Shown here: positions 13,053-23,624 of the stretch, in pieces
Layout: each line of letters opens with the position of its first letter
How positions within the stretch are numbered: the stretch's first letter is position 1
Source of the DNA: Bigelowiella natans CCMP2755
Taxonomy: Eukaryota > Cercozoa > Chlorarachniophyceae
Assembly: GCA_000320545.1 (NCBI GenBank)
Contig: ADNK01002880.1
Location: 1-55,017, forward strand
Length of the DNA stretch: 55,017 nt
Reading direction: 5' to 3'
Translations under genes and position numbers: made by a program
The notes under the pieces: generated by a model
What the model saw: only the letters and a program-made list of their open reading frames with translations
The model's database searches: none
What the model was told of the DNA's origin: nothing

Positions 13053-13867
13053 CCAGGCACACGTACGAACACACACACACATAGCACGCTCATGTATTGC
13101 GTGCATAGGAATGCTTGCACGCATTCGTAATTTTGCAATTGTCATTCTACCTTTACGGTTGAAAAATACGATGAATGCGAAGCAACATGAGGACAAAGAA
13201 GGTGGAGAGCGTCTCTAATTTGGACTAAGTCATATTGGGACAATCCCATCTCCGCCGCGTTTCGGAGCCGATGATGCATTGAGAGAAGCAATTCAGCTCG
13301 AATGCGATCCGCTTCGCCCTACACGATGTAAGAGATGAGATAATAGTTTCACTTTTTGTACTTTAAGGTGCGGGTATTTATGGATTTTCGGTACGTATTC
13401 AGGGCGGACATTGCACTGACCATATCTCCTATTGCCTCATGAGCAACGCTTAGCCAATATCTGACATAATCGTCGCACAGATCCAAGCCTTTCTCACAGA
13501 AGGGTTTCAAAGCGACTATGGCGTTCTTGAACGTCTCTGATGGGGAATGTTAAGGCAGTTACGCGATCTTGCCTGTCTGACCAAGACGGCTTGTTAGAAC
13601 ACCTGGCTCGAAACGCATTTGCCCGGTTGCTGTTTCCACGTCCAAACACACCGTTTTGGCGAAATTTTCCTGTCTTAAAGGAGATTCGCAGGTTCCAGGC
13701 CCGTTCTCCTCGCATGATTCTGTAACGGCCACAAGGTAAGGAGATCTTCTTGATGCAAACTCTTCTTCTAATGTGCTTGTGACGATACCGGAAGCTTCAG
13801 AGGATGAGGCAATGACGAGGAAGAACAGTGCGACCACGGAATAAGAGTTCCTATCAGCTAGTCCCAT
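11238..13867 (-). CDS. ER-targeted JmjC-domain protein (JMJD8-like) with helical N-terminal region
   Basis: Seven exons join in phase. They are roughly 13867-13580, 13554-13423, 13319-13154, 12963-12705, 12533-11903, 11851-11784 and 11539-11238. The product begins with a signal peptide (MGLADRNSYSVVALFFLVIA). An all-helical, Cys-containing region follows (LKPFCEKGLDLCDDYVRYWL, LHLLCPHVASHSSYFSTVK). The C-terminal JmjC beta-barrel starts near GKPVLIGGLMSNWRG. It continues through IFMIGADRSKTGFHFHSNAY, FGKKHWYFMPP and GEVMFVPTGWKHAVMN. The family contains Fe(II)/2-oxoglutarate hydroxylases. Here the usual H-x-D/E metal motif reads H-F-H, while the distal His (WKHA) is kept, so activity is uncertain. 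The closest resemblance is to the lumenal JMJD8 group. The donor at 12704 is weak (gttgat); an alternative donor ggtacg near 12810 would break the phase. Confidence 0.75.
12571..12610. repeat. (GA)n microsatellite in JmjC intron
   Basis: A near-perfect run of GA dinucleotides lies in the intron just upstream of the exon that starts at 12533. On the coding strand it is a (TC)n tract close to the acceptor, as a polypyrimidine tract would be. Confidence 0.9.
13017..13051. repeat. (TA)n microsatellite in JmjC intron
   Basis: About 17 TA units sit inside the intron between the exons near 13154 and 12963. Confidence 0.9.
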
Positions 13868-14182
13868 GCCTTCAGTCTATAGTCTTGGCATACGCCGTCC
13901 CCTCCATCAATCCGCCACCCCCCAACACCTCGCCGGCTCGGGATTAATTTGCTCGCGAGCGTAGTCGAAGTTCTGAATTATGGAACAGAAGGCCATTTGC
14001 GGAGGGCGGAGCAGCAAAAAGCAGGCGGATCCGTCCTTGCGACATGGATAAATTAAGCGGGGTTCAAAGTCGATTTTGTTGATTTTATTGATGTCTCAGC
14101 AGCAGAAGGGCATGCCGTTTCTCGATAATTTGCACCGGATTCATCTGAGATTCCGTTCATTCTCTCGGAGGCGAGCGGTCCG
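13868..14182. promoter_or_regulatory. Divergent intergenic region
   Basis: A 315-base spacer separates the JmjC start (minus) from the thioesterase start (plus), and should hold both promoters. A CACCCCC-type C-rich stretch (13913-13925) and the word ctcgcgagcg are visible. No TATA box was recognised. Confidence 0.4.
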
Positions 14183-14755
14183 ATGGCGGCCGATCTTGCT
14201 GTACAGGATTTGATCGGACCCCATGCCAACGGTTGCTATGGATGTGGGCCTTACAATGAAAAAGGCTTAAAGCTTAAGAGTTATTGGGTTGACGAGGAGA
14301 ATAACCCATTTCTCGGAAGCTGCCACGCAACATTTGTTCCAGATCCGTCGATGAATGGGGGACATCCGAATGTCACGTATGGCGGAATTCTCGCTTGCAT
14401 CGTTGATTGTCATTCAATGAACACTGCAATGGCGTATCTTTATCGTAAACAAGGATTATCCATTGGAGACAAGTCAATCCCTCAGAAGTGGTGTGTTACA
14501 AAATCCTTAAAACTAGACTACAAGCGCCCCACCCCCGTATCTGCGATCAAATTGACTGCGAGAGTTACGGGGACAAAGAGAAATAGAAGGATTGTTTTCG
14601 TTGAGACTTTGGTTCAAACAGTATCTACTAAGGGAAAGGCTGTTCTAACGGTTAAAGGCCACGCAGTTGCAGTATCCATATCAGGCTCTAATGCGATGAA
14701 TCCTCACCCCAAAAGCCACACTCCGAAACAACAGCAGCCCCAATCAAAATTGTGA
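14183..14755 (+). CDS. Hotdog-fold thioesterase (PaaI/THEM4-like), intronless
   Basis: A single 190-residue ORF. After a short N-terminus it has the signature NGCYGCGPYNEKGLKLKSYW, typical of the CFGCGxxNPxGL class of hotdog acyl-CoA thioesterases. Next comes GGHPNVTYGGILACIVDCHS, corresponding to the central helix with the conserved G-G-x-x-A/D-x-x pattern. The last beta strands are LKLDYKRPTPVSAIKLTARV and GKAVLTVKGHAVAV. It probably hydrolyses an acyl-CoA; the substrate cannot be told. The C-terminal tail is Pro/Gln/His-rich and probably disordered. There is no clear transit peptide. It is the only uninterrupted small gene in a very intron-rich window. It lies head-to-head with the JmjC gene and tail-to-tail with the FHA/PADR1 gene. 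Confidence 0.88.
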   Translation: MAADLAVQDLIGPHANGCYGCGPYNEKGLKLKSYWVDEENNPFLGSCHATFVPDPSMNGGHPNVTYGGILACIVDCHSMNTAMAYLYRKQGLSIGDKSIPQKWCVTKSLKLDYKRPTPVSAIKLTARVTGTKRNRRIVFVETLVQTVSTKGKAVLTVKGHAVAVSISGSNAMNPHPKSHTPKQQQPQSKL

Positions 14756-15369
14756 ATGGTTTCGACAATCAAATAATAGCTAATGTTCAATATTTTTGTC
14801 TAAGTTCTCATTGAGTATAGGGTTGAAAAAATTAGCCCGCATTGCGCGATGTAAAATTGCATGTATGACGATTGACGCATTTGGCATAGCCAGATGGTAT
14901 TGTTTGATCATCTAGACATATAGACATCTCCTGTGCATGCAATTTTTCGCTGGCGGCAAATGGCTATATTAATTTTGGACTCAAACAAGACTGTGTATTT
15001 TCAAATACTGTCGATCACTAAACATGTATCATTATCTGATGTGCATATGTGCACATATATGTACATATATCCGTCTCATACTAAAAAAACATCCGGCTCA
15101 TATGTACATATATAGACGTGTCTATACACATTCTAGATCATACATTCGCACTAGTGCATATGGCAATTATCGTACTCTGGATTTACATCAGGTACTATGT
15201 CTGCTATTATGCAATAAACCGCACAGCAGGCTAGCAGTAGACTGCTACGATGTAACTGCCTGCACTAAATGATGCGGTGCGACTAATCGGCGGCAAATTG
15301 AATGACTCCATCACTGTTGCAGATACATAAACTCATGTACATGCAGCACTAGGATACAGATTGAATAGG
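14756..15369. other. Convergent 3'-3' spacer
   Basis: The spacer lies between the thioesterase stop and the stop of the FHA/PADR1 gene. It has five CTAG and many ATGCAT/CATATG-like palindromic words (for example cacatatatgtacatatatc at about 15053). No gene is visible. Confidence 0.4.
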
Positions 15370-17167
15370 CTATTGCTTCCAAGGCAGCCTTTCTACTTCC
15401 GATTGTACAAACGGACAGTCAACAACGCCTCGATCTGTGAAATAGCCGTTACATCTGTACTTATATAGAATGTACACTAGTTGGCCCCGGCGACATTCGG
15501 GGCACTTGGGCAGGGCGCCACGCATCGCACCGTCGGCACAACGCTGAACCAGCTCGTACTTCTTCAAACTTGAAGACGACTGGTTATTCCGCCGCAGCAG
15601 CCCTCGAAGGTATTCGGCGGTCTTCTCCTCGAAGCCTTGCAGGGCCTTCGATTCCTTGACCATGCTACGGGTGTCCATTCGCCTATGCTCTGGGATGTAT
15701 AACGACCTTCGAGGTGATCCCTCATGCGATTGTGTGGTCGGCGATTTTCCAACGAGCGCCTCTTGCTGCTTTCGGGCATACGCGACGAGGCTGCAAGCGA
15801 TGTGAATGCATGGTCTTCGTATTCGTTTCCTTCGATGGCCGCTTCTGTACCGTTCGCACGAGCACCTCCACGATTCTACCCGGTCGTCAAGGAACTCCAC
15901 AACAACCTTAGCGGAGCTCGAAGATCGGGAGCCCGCGTCGCCGTCTTCGCACTTTGCCAGGAGGGTCGATCCGCTTTCCAGCGAAATCTTCTTTGTCACC
16001 GTTGCATGCTTTTCGCGCGCATCCATCCACAGGTATGTTCCCAGAATGTCTTTGAGCCCCTCTGCTGTAATGATCGGCGGGGTACATGGGTATCCTGCTT
16101 GGGAGCTGCTGGCGGTGCAGAGCTTTGACTCAGGGAGCTGCAGGCTTCGTCGCTCTCTTTTTCTCTGGCTGCTACAGCTTTCGCCATCCACACGCTCTGG
16201 CCTGCGCTTTCGAGATCGATGCGGCGATCGAGAATTCACGATTCTATTGCGCACCTTCAAATGGACGGAATCACTGTTTGCGCCAGGAGAGTCCCTGCTG
16301 GTTTCTTCCGCAGTTTTTGGGGCTTTCACGGCTGCCTTCTGGAGACGGCTTTGCACAGTCCGAAGATGCTTCTCGATCTGGCCGATGTAGAAGCTTCGAG
16401 GTTTCCGGTCAAACACTGCAGCTCCAAGTTCCGCGTTGACGTCGTCACGCAACCTGTTCTCTCGCGCAAGCTTTAGCGCCGCTTTAAAGCTTTTCTCACT
16501 CTCTTCCCACCTTTGCTCGCGGGCGTATAGAACTCCCTTCAATTTGTGCCTTTTTGGAGAATACGGGCGCACGGCGATAGACTTATCACATTCAAAGTGT
16601 GCTTTGGCGAGGTCTTTTAGCTTCGCGTAGCAGGTTGCGCGGCGGTGGTGTAGCTCTGCCTTTGAGGCTTGAAGCTGTTTCACTTCAGTGCAAACTTTGA
16701 TGGCCTCCTCCAGCGGCATCAACGCGCTTATGTGCCTGTTTTTATGCATCAAGACTGCAGCATCATTGAGAAGCTTGGTCACTTTGGCATCCCGCTCCAT
16801 GAGCTCGGATGGTGAAACCTCTATAAAACTGGGAAAATCCTGTCGGGGGGGCAGCACTGTCGCTGCTGCATTGCTCGAGGGCTTCGTGATAGCCGTCGTT
16901 GAATGATCTTTGCCCGGTACCTCACTGTGAACAGCTATCGTGGGAGTCTTGGCCTCCTCACCGGTTTCGTCTTTGTCATCCACTCGGACGCCAAAAAGCA
17001 TTTCCATTAGATTCTCTGGCTCGGGATCGTTGGGGTGTCCACCCTTATCGAAAAACCCAGAGGAATGGCCCTTTGGTGCTTCGCTCACTTTAAGCTTGTC
17101 ATTGGACGTAATCGGACTCGTTGCTTCACTCCTTGCACTCTGCATTAGATTGCTGTTTAATCTTATT

Positions 17168-17212
<45 letters not shown>

Positions 17213-19281
17213 GCATCGTGATATGAATCGTCTGACTCGGGGGAATTCGGAATCAGCGTGGCTGCGATTTTGGGTGCCCCCTGAGAAAACTCTGGCTGGC
17301 CACATGGGATGGCATCGCTCGACATCTGCCGAGAGGCATCTGACACGATGCTCGACGATTTTCCAGCCTTCTTTCCAGTTGCTGGCGACGTCCTGGGAGT
17401 GGCTGCCGTTTTCGGGATGGCAGCTTGAGGTGGTCCAGAACTAGAACTATCGAAGAGATCATCCTTTGAGCTATGTGACTTCAGCCCTTTCCCTTCCCCA
17501 ACCTCCAGGGCATTAACTTCTACCGTCTTTCTCGTGCCGCGTTGTACTGTTGAAATGGCATCCGCATGCATTTCCCTCGGAATGTCTCCTGGAACTATTG
17601 TTATTGCGGCTGCAGCGCTTGTATTTCTAAGCCCTTCTTGGACATTCGCTGCGCTACCAATGGAAACAGCACCGCCAGCCTTCCTATTCTTGATTGCATC
17701 CACAGAGCCCATCTTTGTGCCTGAGTGTTTGGCTCGAAGCTCACTTGTCCCTGCAGTCTTTTTCAGTTGACGGGAACATCGATCACGAGGCGATTTTCCA
17801 CCGTCTGCACTATTCTTCCCAGCTGGAGTCTCACTCTATCGAAAAAAATCATTGAAGGGGAAGATGTAGGAGTGTTAAGCACTGTGAACAAGCGCAAATA
17901 TGAAAGCATCCAGCATTCTTTCAATGAAACGTATCGGTAACATATTCGGGAGGTCATTACTTAGGCTACCAAATATCTCATTTTTCTTACCTTGCGCGCC
18001 GCTTTATTCGGGGTCCTCACAGACAAATGAGTGCTTCTACTTTGGTTCGGAGGAGGACATATGCGAGAGAGTTCAACCAGCAAGGCCTGGCGGTCTCCTG
18101 CAATTTGAAAGGGGGTTTTCGGTTAATCTATGCTTGGTTAAAGTAAGTAACACTTCGTGGTACCGTATGCGTCTAGTCCCATTTCGTCTCTCAAAGCCAA
18201 GTTCGTGATTGTCAGGAGTGCTGATCACATGAAATAACACAGAGGATGTTACCACTTTCCCTTTTCCTTAGATGTTCTAAAATCTCTTGGGACATACGAA
18301 TCAAAAAGATGATATGTTGAACAAAGAGAATAAATTTTCCATAATTTCCAAGCAATTTACTACCGCGTCCGTCAACGTGGTGCTTCTTTAGCATACTGAC
18401 CACTCTGAAGCTCAAACGAACCCGCCGAGCCCAAGCAACAACCTGCAGGTTAAAATCCATAAAATAGGGCTGGAAATTTATCGCCCGTTCATATTGTCAA
18501 CCTCTTCCTCCGTCCACATGGTAGCTTTCTTTTCTCGTGTCCGCACTGCGCAGTTTTCTGATTGCCTCTTTCTCCTCTTCCTCTCATATTTGACCGAGCG
18601 CTCGCAGATACCGCCACTGCTCCCATTGCTCGATAAGGTGTCGACGTTCTCTTGAGTCAATACTTCTTCTTTCAATAGGAAAAATATTTTTTCTTATATA
18701 TTAGTTGGGTTAGTTTTCTCAAATAAAGGATAATCGCAAGAATACCTTCGTCCTGTGTAACAAGCCGAAATGCAAATTTAAATTCTGACGAGGCCTTGTT
18801 TGATCCGAATACTAGTATATCGCCATCCTAATATCGAATTTATAATATAAGATTACCTTTCATTCGCCCGTCATTGAAATGTGCGAAACAAAACTCACAT
18901 GAAGCATGGTAGGGGCTTCTATCTTCACATCGTTCACGAAGATCTAAGAATTGGTTTGAAGAATATTAGTTGAATCATGAAATAGGGTGGTGACTTTCTT
19001 TATTACCCCGTTGGTGCTTCCCTCGTCTTTGATCTCCCAAAAGAAGTTCTGATTTAGTTTTGGAATTTTTTGACTCACGAAGTGAATGCTTCCATGCTCT
19101 CTGCTTATCATCCCTAGTTCGGAAGAATACAACACGTATAACTTTGTTAGAGGTACGAATTGGATGCATTGAGAGATAAAATCATTTACTTACGGGGATG
19201 TCTAGCGCTATCCAGCACTAAATCGGAAAATTTTGGATTACGGCCAATGATGTAGGTCCCCTTTTCCGGGGCCAAACGGAA
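15370..19281 (-). CDS. FHA-TPR-SWIM-PADR1 multidomain nuclear protein
   Basis: The main 3' exon is 17835-15370. It is open beyond the ATG at 17712, so that ATG is internal. Upstream exons join in phase. They give an FHA domain (GTYIIGRNPKFSDLVLDSAR at 19281-19194, MISREHGSIHF, then STNG|IFVNDVKI and DGDILVFGSNK down to about 18750). A basic NLS-like exon follows (about 18675-18490). The long exon encodes an Ala/Ser-rich disordered part, a polyGln tract of about 15 and a TPR-like helical repeat (about 16790-16380: ALMPLEEAIKVCTEVK, HHRRATCYAKLKDLAKAHFE, EESEKSFKAALKLAREN). Then come a SWIM zinc finger (WRCSCERY, then RRPCIH, about 15830-15780) and a C-terminal PADR1 zinc domain (ADGAMRGALPKCPECRRGQL, then YRCNGYF and VDCPF, about 15545-15400), as in PARP1. 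FHA binds phosphothreonine and PADR1 belongs to PARP-type DNA-break sensors, so a DNA-damage or chromatin role is inferred. The start codon is unresolved (about 19300-19470). Confidence 0.82.
17170..17212. repeat. (CAG)n coding repeat, polyGln
   Basis: About 14 consecutive CTG triplets on the plus strand read as CAG on the coding minus strand. They encode uninterrupted Gln in the disordered part of the FHA/PADR1 protein. Confidence 0.95.
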
Positions 19282-19515
19282 CTAAGAAAGACGAAACATA
19301 ACACGGCTTGCTCGAGACATCAACGACTTTGGGCAAACCTGTTTTGGAAAGCTTCTGGTTTGTGGAACACTCGCTGAGAGTAAAATAAAATCAGATTTCG
19401 GCTAGGATGGCATGATAATAGGCGCGCAGACCGATCCATTCCAAGCACGCCTCGGGTTCCATTTCTTCGTAGTCGTTGGGTTCTGAGGTGGCAAATCTGC
19501 TCCAAGACAAAAACA

Positions 19516-22500
19516 ATGCGATTTTCTGTCAGCGACATAGTTTCCCTATGTCTTTCCATTAAAGCGACACCGACGCTTCTGTTGCAGGAAGGTCTTCACG
19601 CCGAAGACCTCCACAAGAAGGCTTTTTTTATGGGATCTTTCTCCTATGTTTCGACATTCACCATCTGGTTCCTAGCTTGCACCGCTTCTGTCTGGCGCGC
19701 AGCCAAAAAGCGCTCTCTGGGCTTGCGTCAAGGTTGTTCTGGCATGTTATAAGTGCCAGCGGCGGATAACGAAAATGTAATCCATTTTGAAATTTTATCG
19801 AGTGTATTCATTGTCGCGAAAACTAAATTCTCCACCGTGGACGGGACGTCAAAATTTTATCTGGATACAAGCCCGATCCCTCACAACGGGGATCCGAACT
19901 TCGCGCTCTTCGTACAGGCTGGAGCCACTAACACCCTCACCGAAAAGAGCTGTCGTTATCTAAGACGAGGTAGTAACTCTTGATCGTTTATGTTTGAAGG
20001 AAATGATTCTGAAACCCTGCAAAAACAGCCCATATTAAGATTTTGATCAGCTTGCGACTACCATTTCAGGGAAGAGGCGTATCTGTTATGCATGGAGGAA
20101 CTCCAAGACAGCGCACAGGATCCAGCCGATATTTGACACCCAAAAATGGGAGAAGGTACTACGTCACCGTAGGTTAGTAGGATGACTCAGTTGGCACTCT
20201 GAAACGCATGTTTGAGATAATGCCTAAAGCTCGCAATCATAGATGATGAGAAGATGTTTCACTTCCTACGACACCAAACAATGAGGCAATCGATTACTGG
20301 CATCGGCCAAGGCTTAGAAATATTGGGAGAAGCATGCAGAGCGCGCCTTGTAGTGATCATAACTGTCACTTGGCCTTTTATCTTTCTCCGTGTCCCAACA
20401 GCAGATACAAGAGATGGTGGAAGCAGATTCGCATCCCAACGATTCGCGACTTTCGGAAAGCATTTAAGAAGAGCAGCGCCAAAAATGTAGTAAAAATATT
20501 GGCCGGCTTTCGGGTCTCTACCTTGGTGTGACGATTTTTTCTCGATTCAGGAACAGGCCGTTCGATTAAGGATTGTGCTAGCCACCTTTGGGTTGTTTAT
20601 GCTGTATGTTCTTCACGACATTCTGCAGGTAAACTTGCCACTCTAGCCATTGTATTCTGTTATAAAATTCCCAGCCGGGATTTAGTGATATCTACTGTGG
20701 ACGGCATGGGGTTGAGCTTTGATGTTCTTTAGGAAAAAGCTTTTCGCACCAAGAACTTCAAGTTTGGTTGGCTCATGACAACAATAGGTAGCATGCAATA
20801 CCTTTCTTTTCCTTTCTTTGCATTTTCCCACAAAGCCTGTGCTGCCATCCTCTTAGAACTCGGAGTCTTCGCTCTCTGTGCGAAGTTTTTTGAAGGAGCT
20901 TCGTTCAAAGCTAGGCCGCCCCCAAGGTGAATGAATTTCAAAAGAAACTACTCGTCTTATGCATTGATATATGCTAAGTTACGCGTATACGCCCCACCAT
21001 TGTCTCAATCACACACACCCACACGCATGCACGTATTTTAAGTATATGCTATTTTGTCCGAGTGTGCTTTAGGACATCTGAAATAAGTAGAAATCGGAGA
21101 AAATGAGAGATCATAATATCGATTGATGTTTACGCATGTACACATTTTGCAGAGTCCTGGCCTATTTCTTCCTTCTTTCTGTGGTACTAGCCCTGTCGCA
21201 GGGATCTGGGTCTGCATCCTTACAGGTGAACGCACATTTGTCGCATATATTCTCCGCCTCTTCCAGTTTTCCAATCCAAGATGCTTGTGGACCTTGCATA
21301 TAGCTAATAGCATGCCTCGGCTTTGTCTAACGATTAGCTTAAAGAACTTATGAAACGCGTTGTGATAAATCATCTACTTCCTCTGTGCATTGCATACAGT
21401 ATGTGTCGTTTCCCTTGAAAGTCTGCTTCAAGAGCTGCAAGCTGATCCCGACGATGCTGCTAGGAGTTCTCATTACAGGTGGGCAAAATAACTCCGTTAT
21501 GTGTGTGAAATGATTGGGAGAAGTGATTGACGGCAGCGTCGTTGTGCCGCCGCAAACGAAAAGAGCATGCGTTTGGGTCCACGCCCCCCATCCTAAATCT
21601 GGGGAGTTGACATTGATTGATATTTATCGATCTTGATGTCGTAAGAATCTATCCTTATGCTGGAAGCGCTTGCTGACGATGATATACTTCTTGGTCAGGA
21701 CGCCGGTACAGCACGCTCCAGTATGTCTCTGCGGCGCTGATGTGCACGTCGTTGATTCTCCTCGTCAACGCTCCTAACAGCAACAGCAGCACCAACTCCA
21801 TCGTGAAACCCTCGCTTCCTACCCCCCCCCCTCCTTCCGACGAGCTTCGCCGCCACCCAGTTACAGTGCCCCCCCTCCAAGCTCTGGAGAGCAAGAAGCT
21901 AGTTACTGGGGCGGAGAACTTCCCTGATTCTGCGGTAAGTTTGCCCAAGGTGCTCAGCGTGCCGTCCAGGGTGAAGAGAGGGGGCGGAGCCCGTCCAAAG
22001 AAGCAAGTGACGTCTCCGAGCGACGATAGGAACGACGCAGCTGCGGCCGATAAGCTTCTTTATCGCGGCATCTTCCTCCTCGTCGTGGCTATTGCCTGTG
22101 ACGCCCTTGTCCCTAATATCCAGGTGACCAAAGGCGAAATCCAATGAAGAAGATGTAACTTTTTTGATGTTCTCTGCATCCTTTCCCCTCCCCATCCCCC
22201 CCCCCCTCCCCGCCTCAAAAAGGAACGTGTGCTGTCTGGAATGGGAGTCCGGGCTGTGGACATGATTATGTGGACAAACATGCTCTCTGGAATGTAACAA
22301 AAACGCCATCGGCCCTCCGCATAAATAAAAAGCTAACTTCCGCAATATCTTGCAGATCTCTATGCAATTTTGATTCGTTCCCTAATCTGACCTCCCCCCC
22401 CTTCCTCGTTATCGCAACAGAGCTACATTTCTGTATACGCTGAAATCGGGGGAGCTTGTCGCCGCCATGGGGTTATTTGCCGTTCACCCAATGGTACTAT

Positions 22501-22747
22501 TCTGGCTGGTTTGCCAGGCTATTAGCGGGTCAGTTCTGGAGGTTTTTCCATAGTCTGCATCAGCAGTAGTAGTAGTAGTAGAAATAGCAGTAGAGGTGGC
22601 TTTTTAGAGAAGGAGGAGGAAGAGGAGGAGGGCATGAAGGCAATGAAGTCCTCAGAGGGATTGATGTTCCGCGGTCATTTGTCTTGAATGCTGCCAAAAT
22701 ATCTAACGTTTTTTGGTTTTTTGTGATTGCTTGACATTTAATTTTAA

Positions 22748-22785
<38 letters not shown>

Positions 22786-23624
22786 ACTCCCTCTTTCTCT
22801 CTCTACCTATCTCTCGCCCTCTGCCTATGCATCACTTCTGCTCTCCCTCTTCTGTTCTCATTCGTGTGTCAAAGGTATTGCGGGCTCAGGTGCTACCTCT
22901 TGCTAGTGAGGGAATGCGGCGCGGTTTTCGCGGTAAGAATTTGGAACAGAATAGCCGCAAGGCTAGTCACACAGCCCCACCCATAAACAATAGAGGCCTC
23001 GACAACACAACATCTGCGTCAGTACCTTCTGCAGGTATACTAGGCCTTGAGAAACAATGGATTTCCTGAAATAATCAGGTGGTCGCAACCTCGTTCAGAA
23101 AGGTGATAACGATTGTTCTTAGCTTCCTCCTCTTCACCAAGCCTTTCACCAGGAGGTACTCGGAATGCATCGGATGCGTGAAAAGCGATAATGCGAATAT
23201 CTGTTGGTGCTTCTGCTGCTGTTGTAAATGTTGCTGTTGTTGCTGCTGTATTGTTGCGTTCAATATCGATATTTTCTGGTGTCTGTTCAATCGTCTGTAG
23301 GCATTTCTTAGCGCTTCTGCTTCTGCAGCTGGTGAGGGAGACGCTTCTCATATTTCTATCGACATGAATTTGAACACGCCTAAATTGGGAATATCTGACA
23401 TTTAAATTGGAAAGCTATATTGGAGAATCTTACCAATAGTTGTAGTACTACTCCAAACTTAGTTTTGAGAATAGTATCGATGTAATTATATTTTGTTGTG
23501 CGCATCGTACTGATCATTCGCGTGGTTTTGGTTGTTGCAGGGTGTTGCTTTGACGATTCTCTCCCGTCGGAAAAAGAAAAAGAAGAAAAAAAAGATAGGC
23601 CGTAGAAGTAAGATTAGGCTTTGA
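19516..23624 (+). CDS. SLC35B-type nucleotide-sugar/PAPS transporter with N-terminal extension
   Basis: The core is assembled from exons that agree in phase. They are RIVLATFGLFMLYVLHDILQ (20552-20630), FRTKNFKFGWLMTTI (about 20733), LGVFALCAKFFEGASFK (about 20857), VLAYFFLLSVVLALSQGSGS (about 21154), YVSFPLKVCFKSCKLIPTML (21401-21480), RRYSTLQYVSAALM (from 21701), GVRAVDMIMWTNMLSG (about 22230), LKSGELVAAMGLFAVHPMVL (about 22420), LLVRECGAVFA (about 22910) and VVATSFRKVITIVLSFLLF (23081-23150). The protein ends in a Lys-rich tail from exon 23541-23624. The FPLKVCFKSCKLIP and FRKVITIVLSF segments are typical of SLC35B1-B3, Golgi/ER antiporters for PAPS or UDP-sugars. Two features are unusual. 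There is an N-terminal extension of about 220 residues that I cannot identify. A Pro/Ser/Lys-rich loop of about 110 residues (21780-22050) is inserted between membrane segments. The polylysine tail could act as a cytosolic ER/Golgi retrieval signal. The first exon joins the second only through a 27-nt intron candidate. Confidence 0.82.
22751..22800. repeat. (TC)n microsatellite in transporter intron
   Basis: A run of CT/TC dinucleotides with a few interruptions lies in the intron between the exon ending near 22528 and the exon starting near 22877. Confidence 0.9.

Noticed and set aside
15724-16439. Long plus-strand ORFs (134, 194, 117 codons) inside the FHA/PADR1 exon
   Set aside because: They are antisense shadows of a well-supported coding exon; none resembles a known family.
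17712-17712. ATG at 17712 as the start of the TPR-SWIM-PADR1 protein
   Set aside because: The frame stays open upstream to an acceptor at 17836, and in-phase FHA exons lie further 5'.
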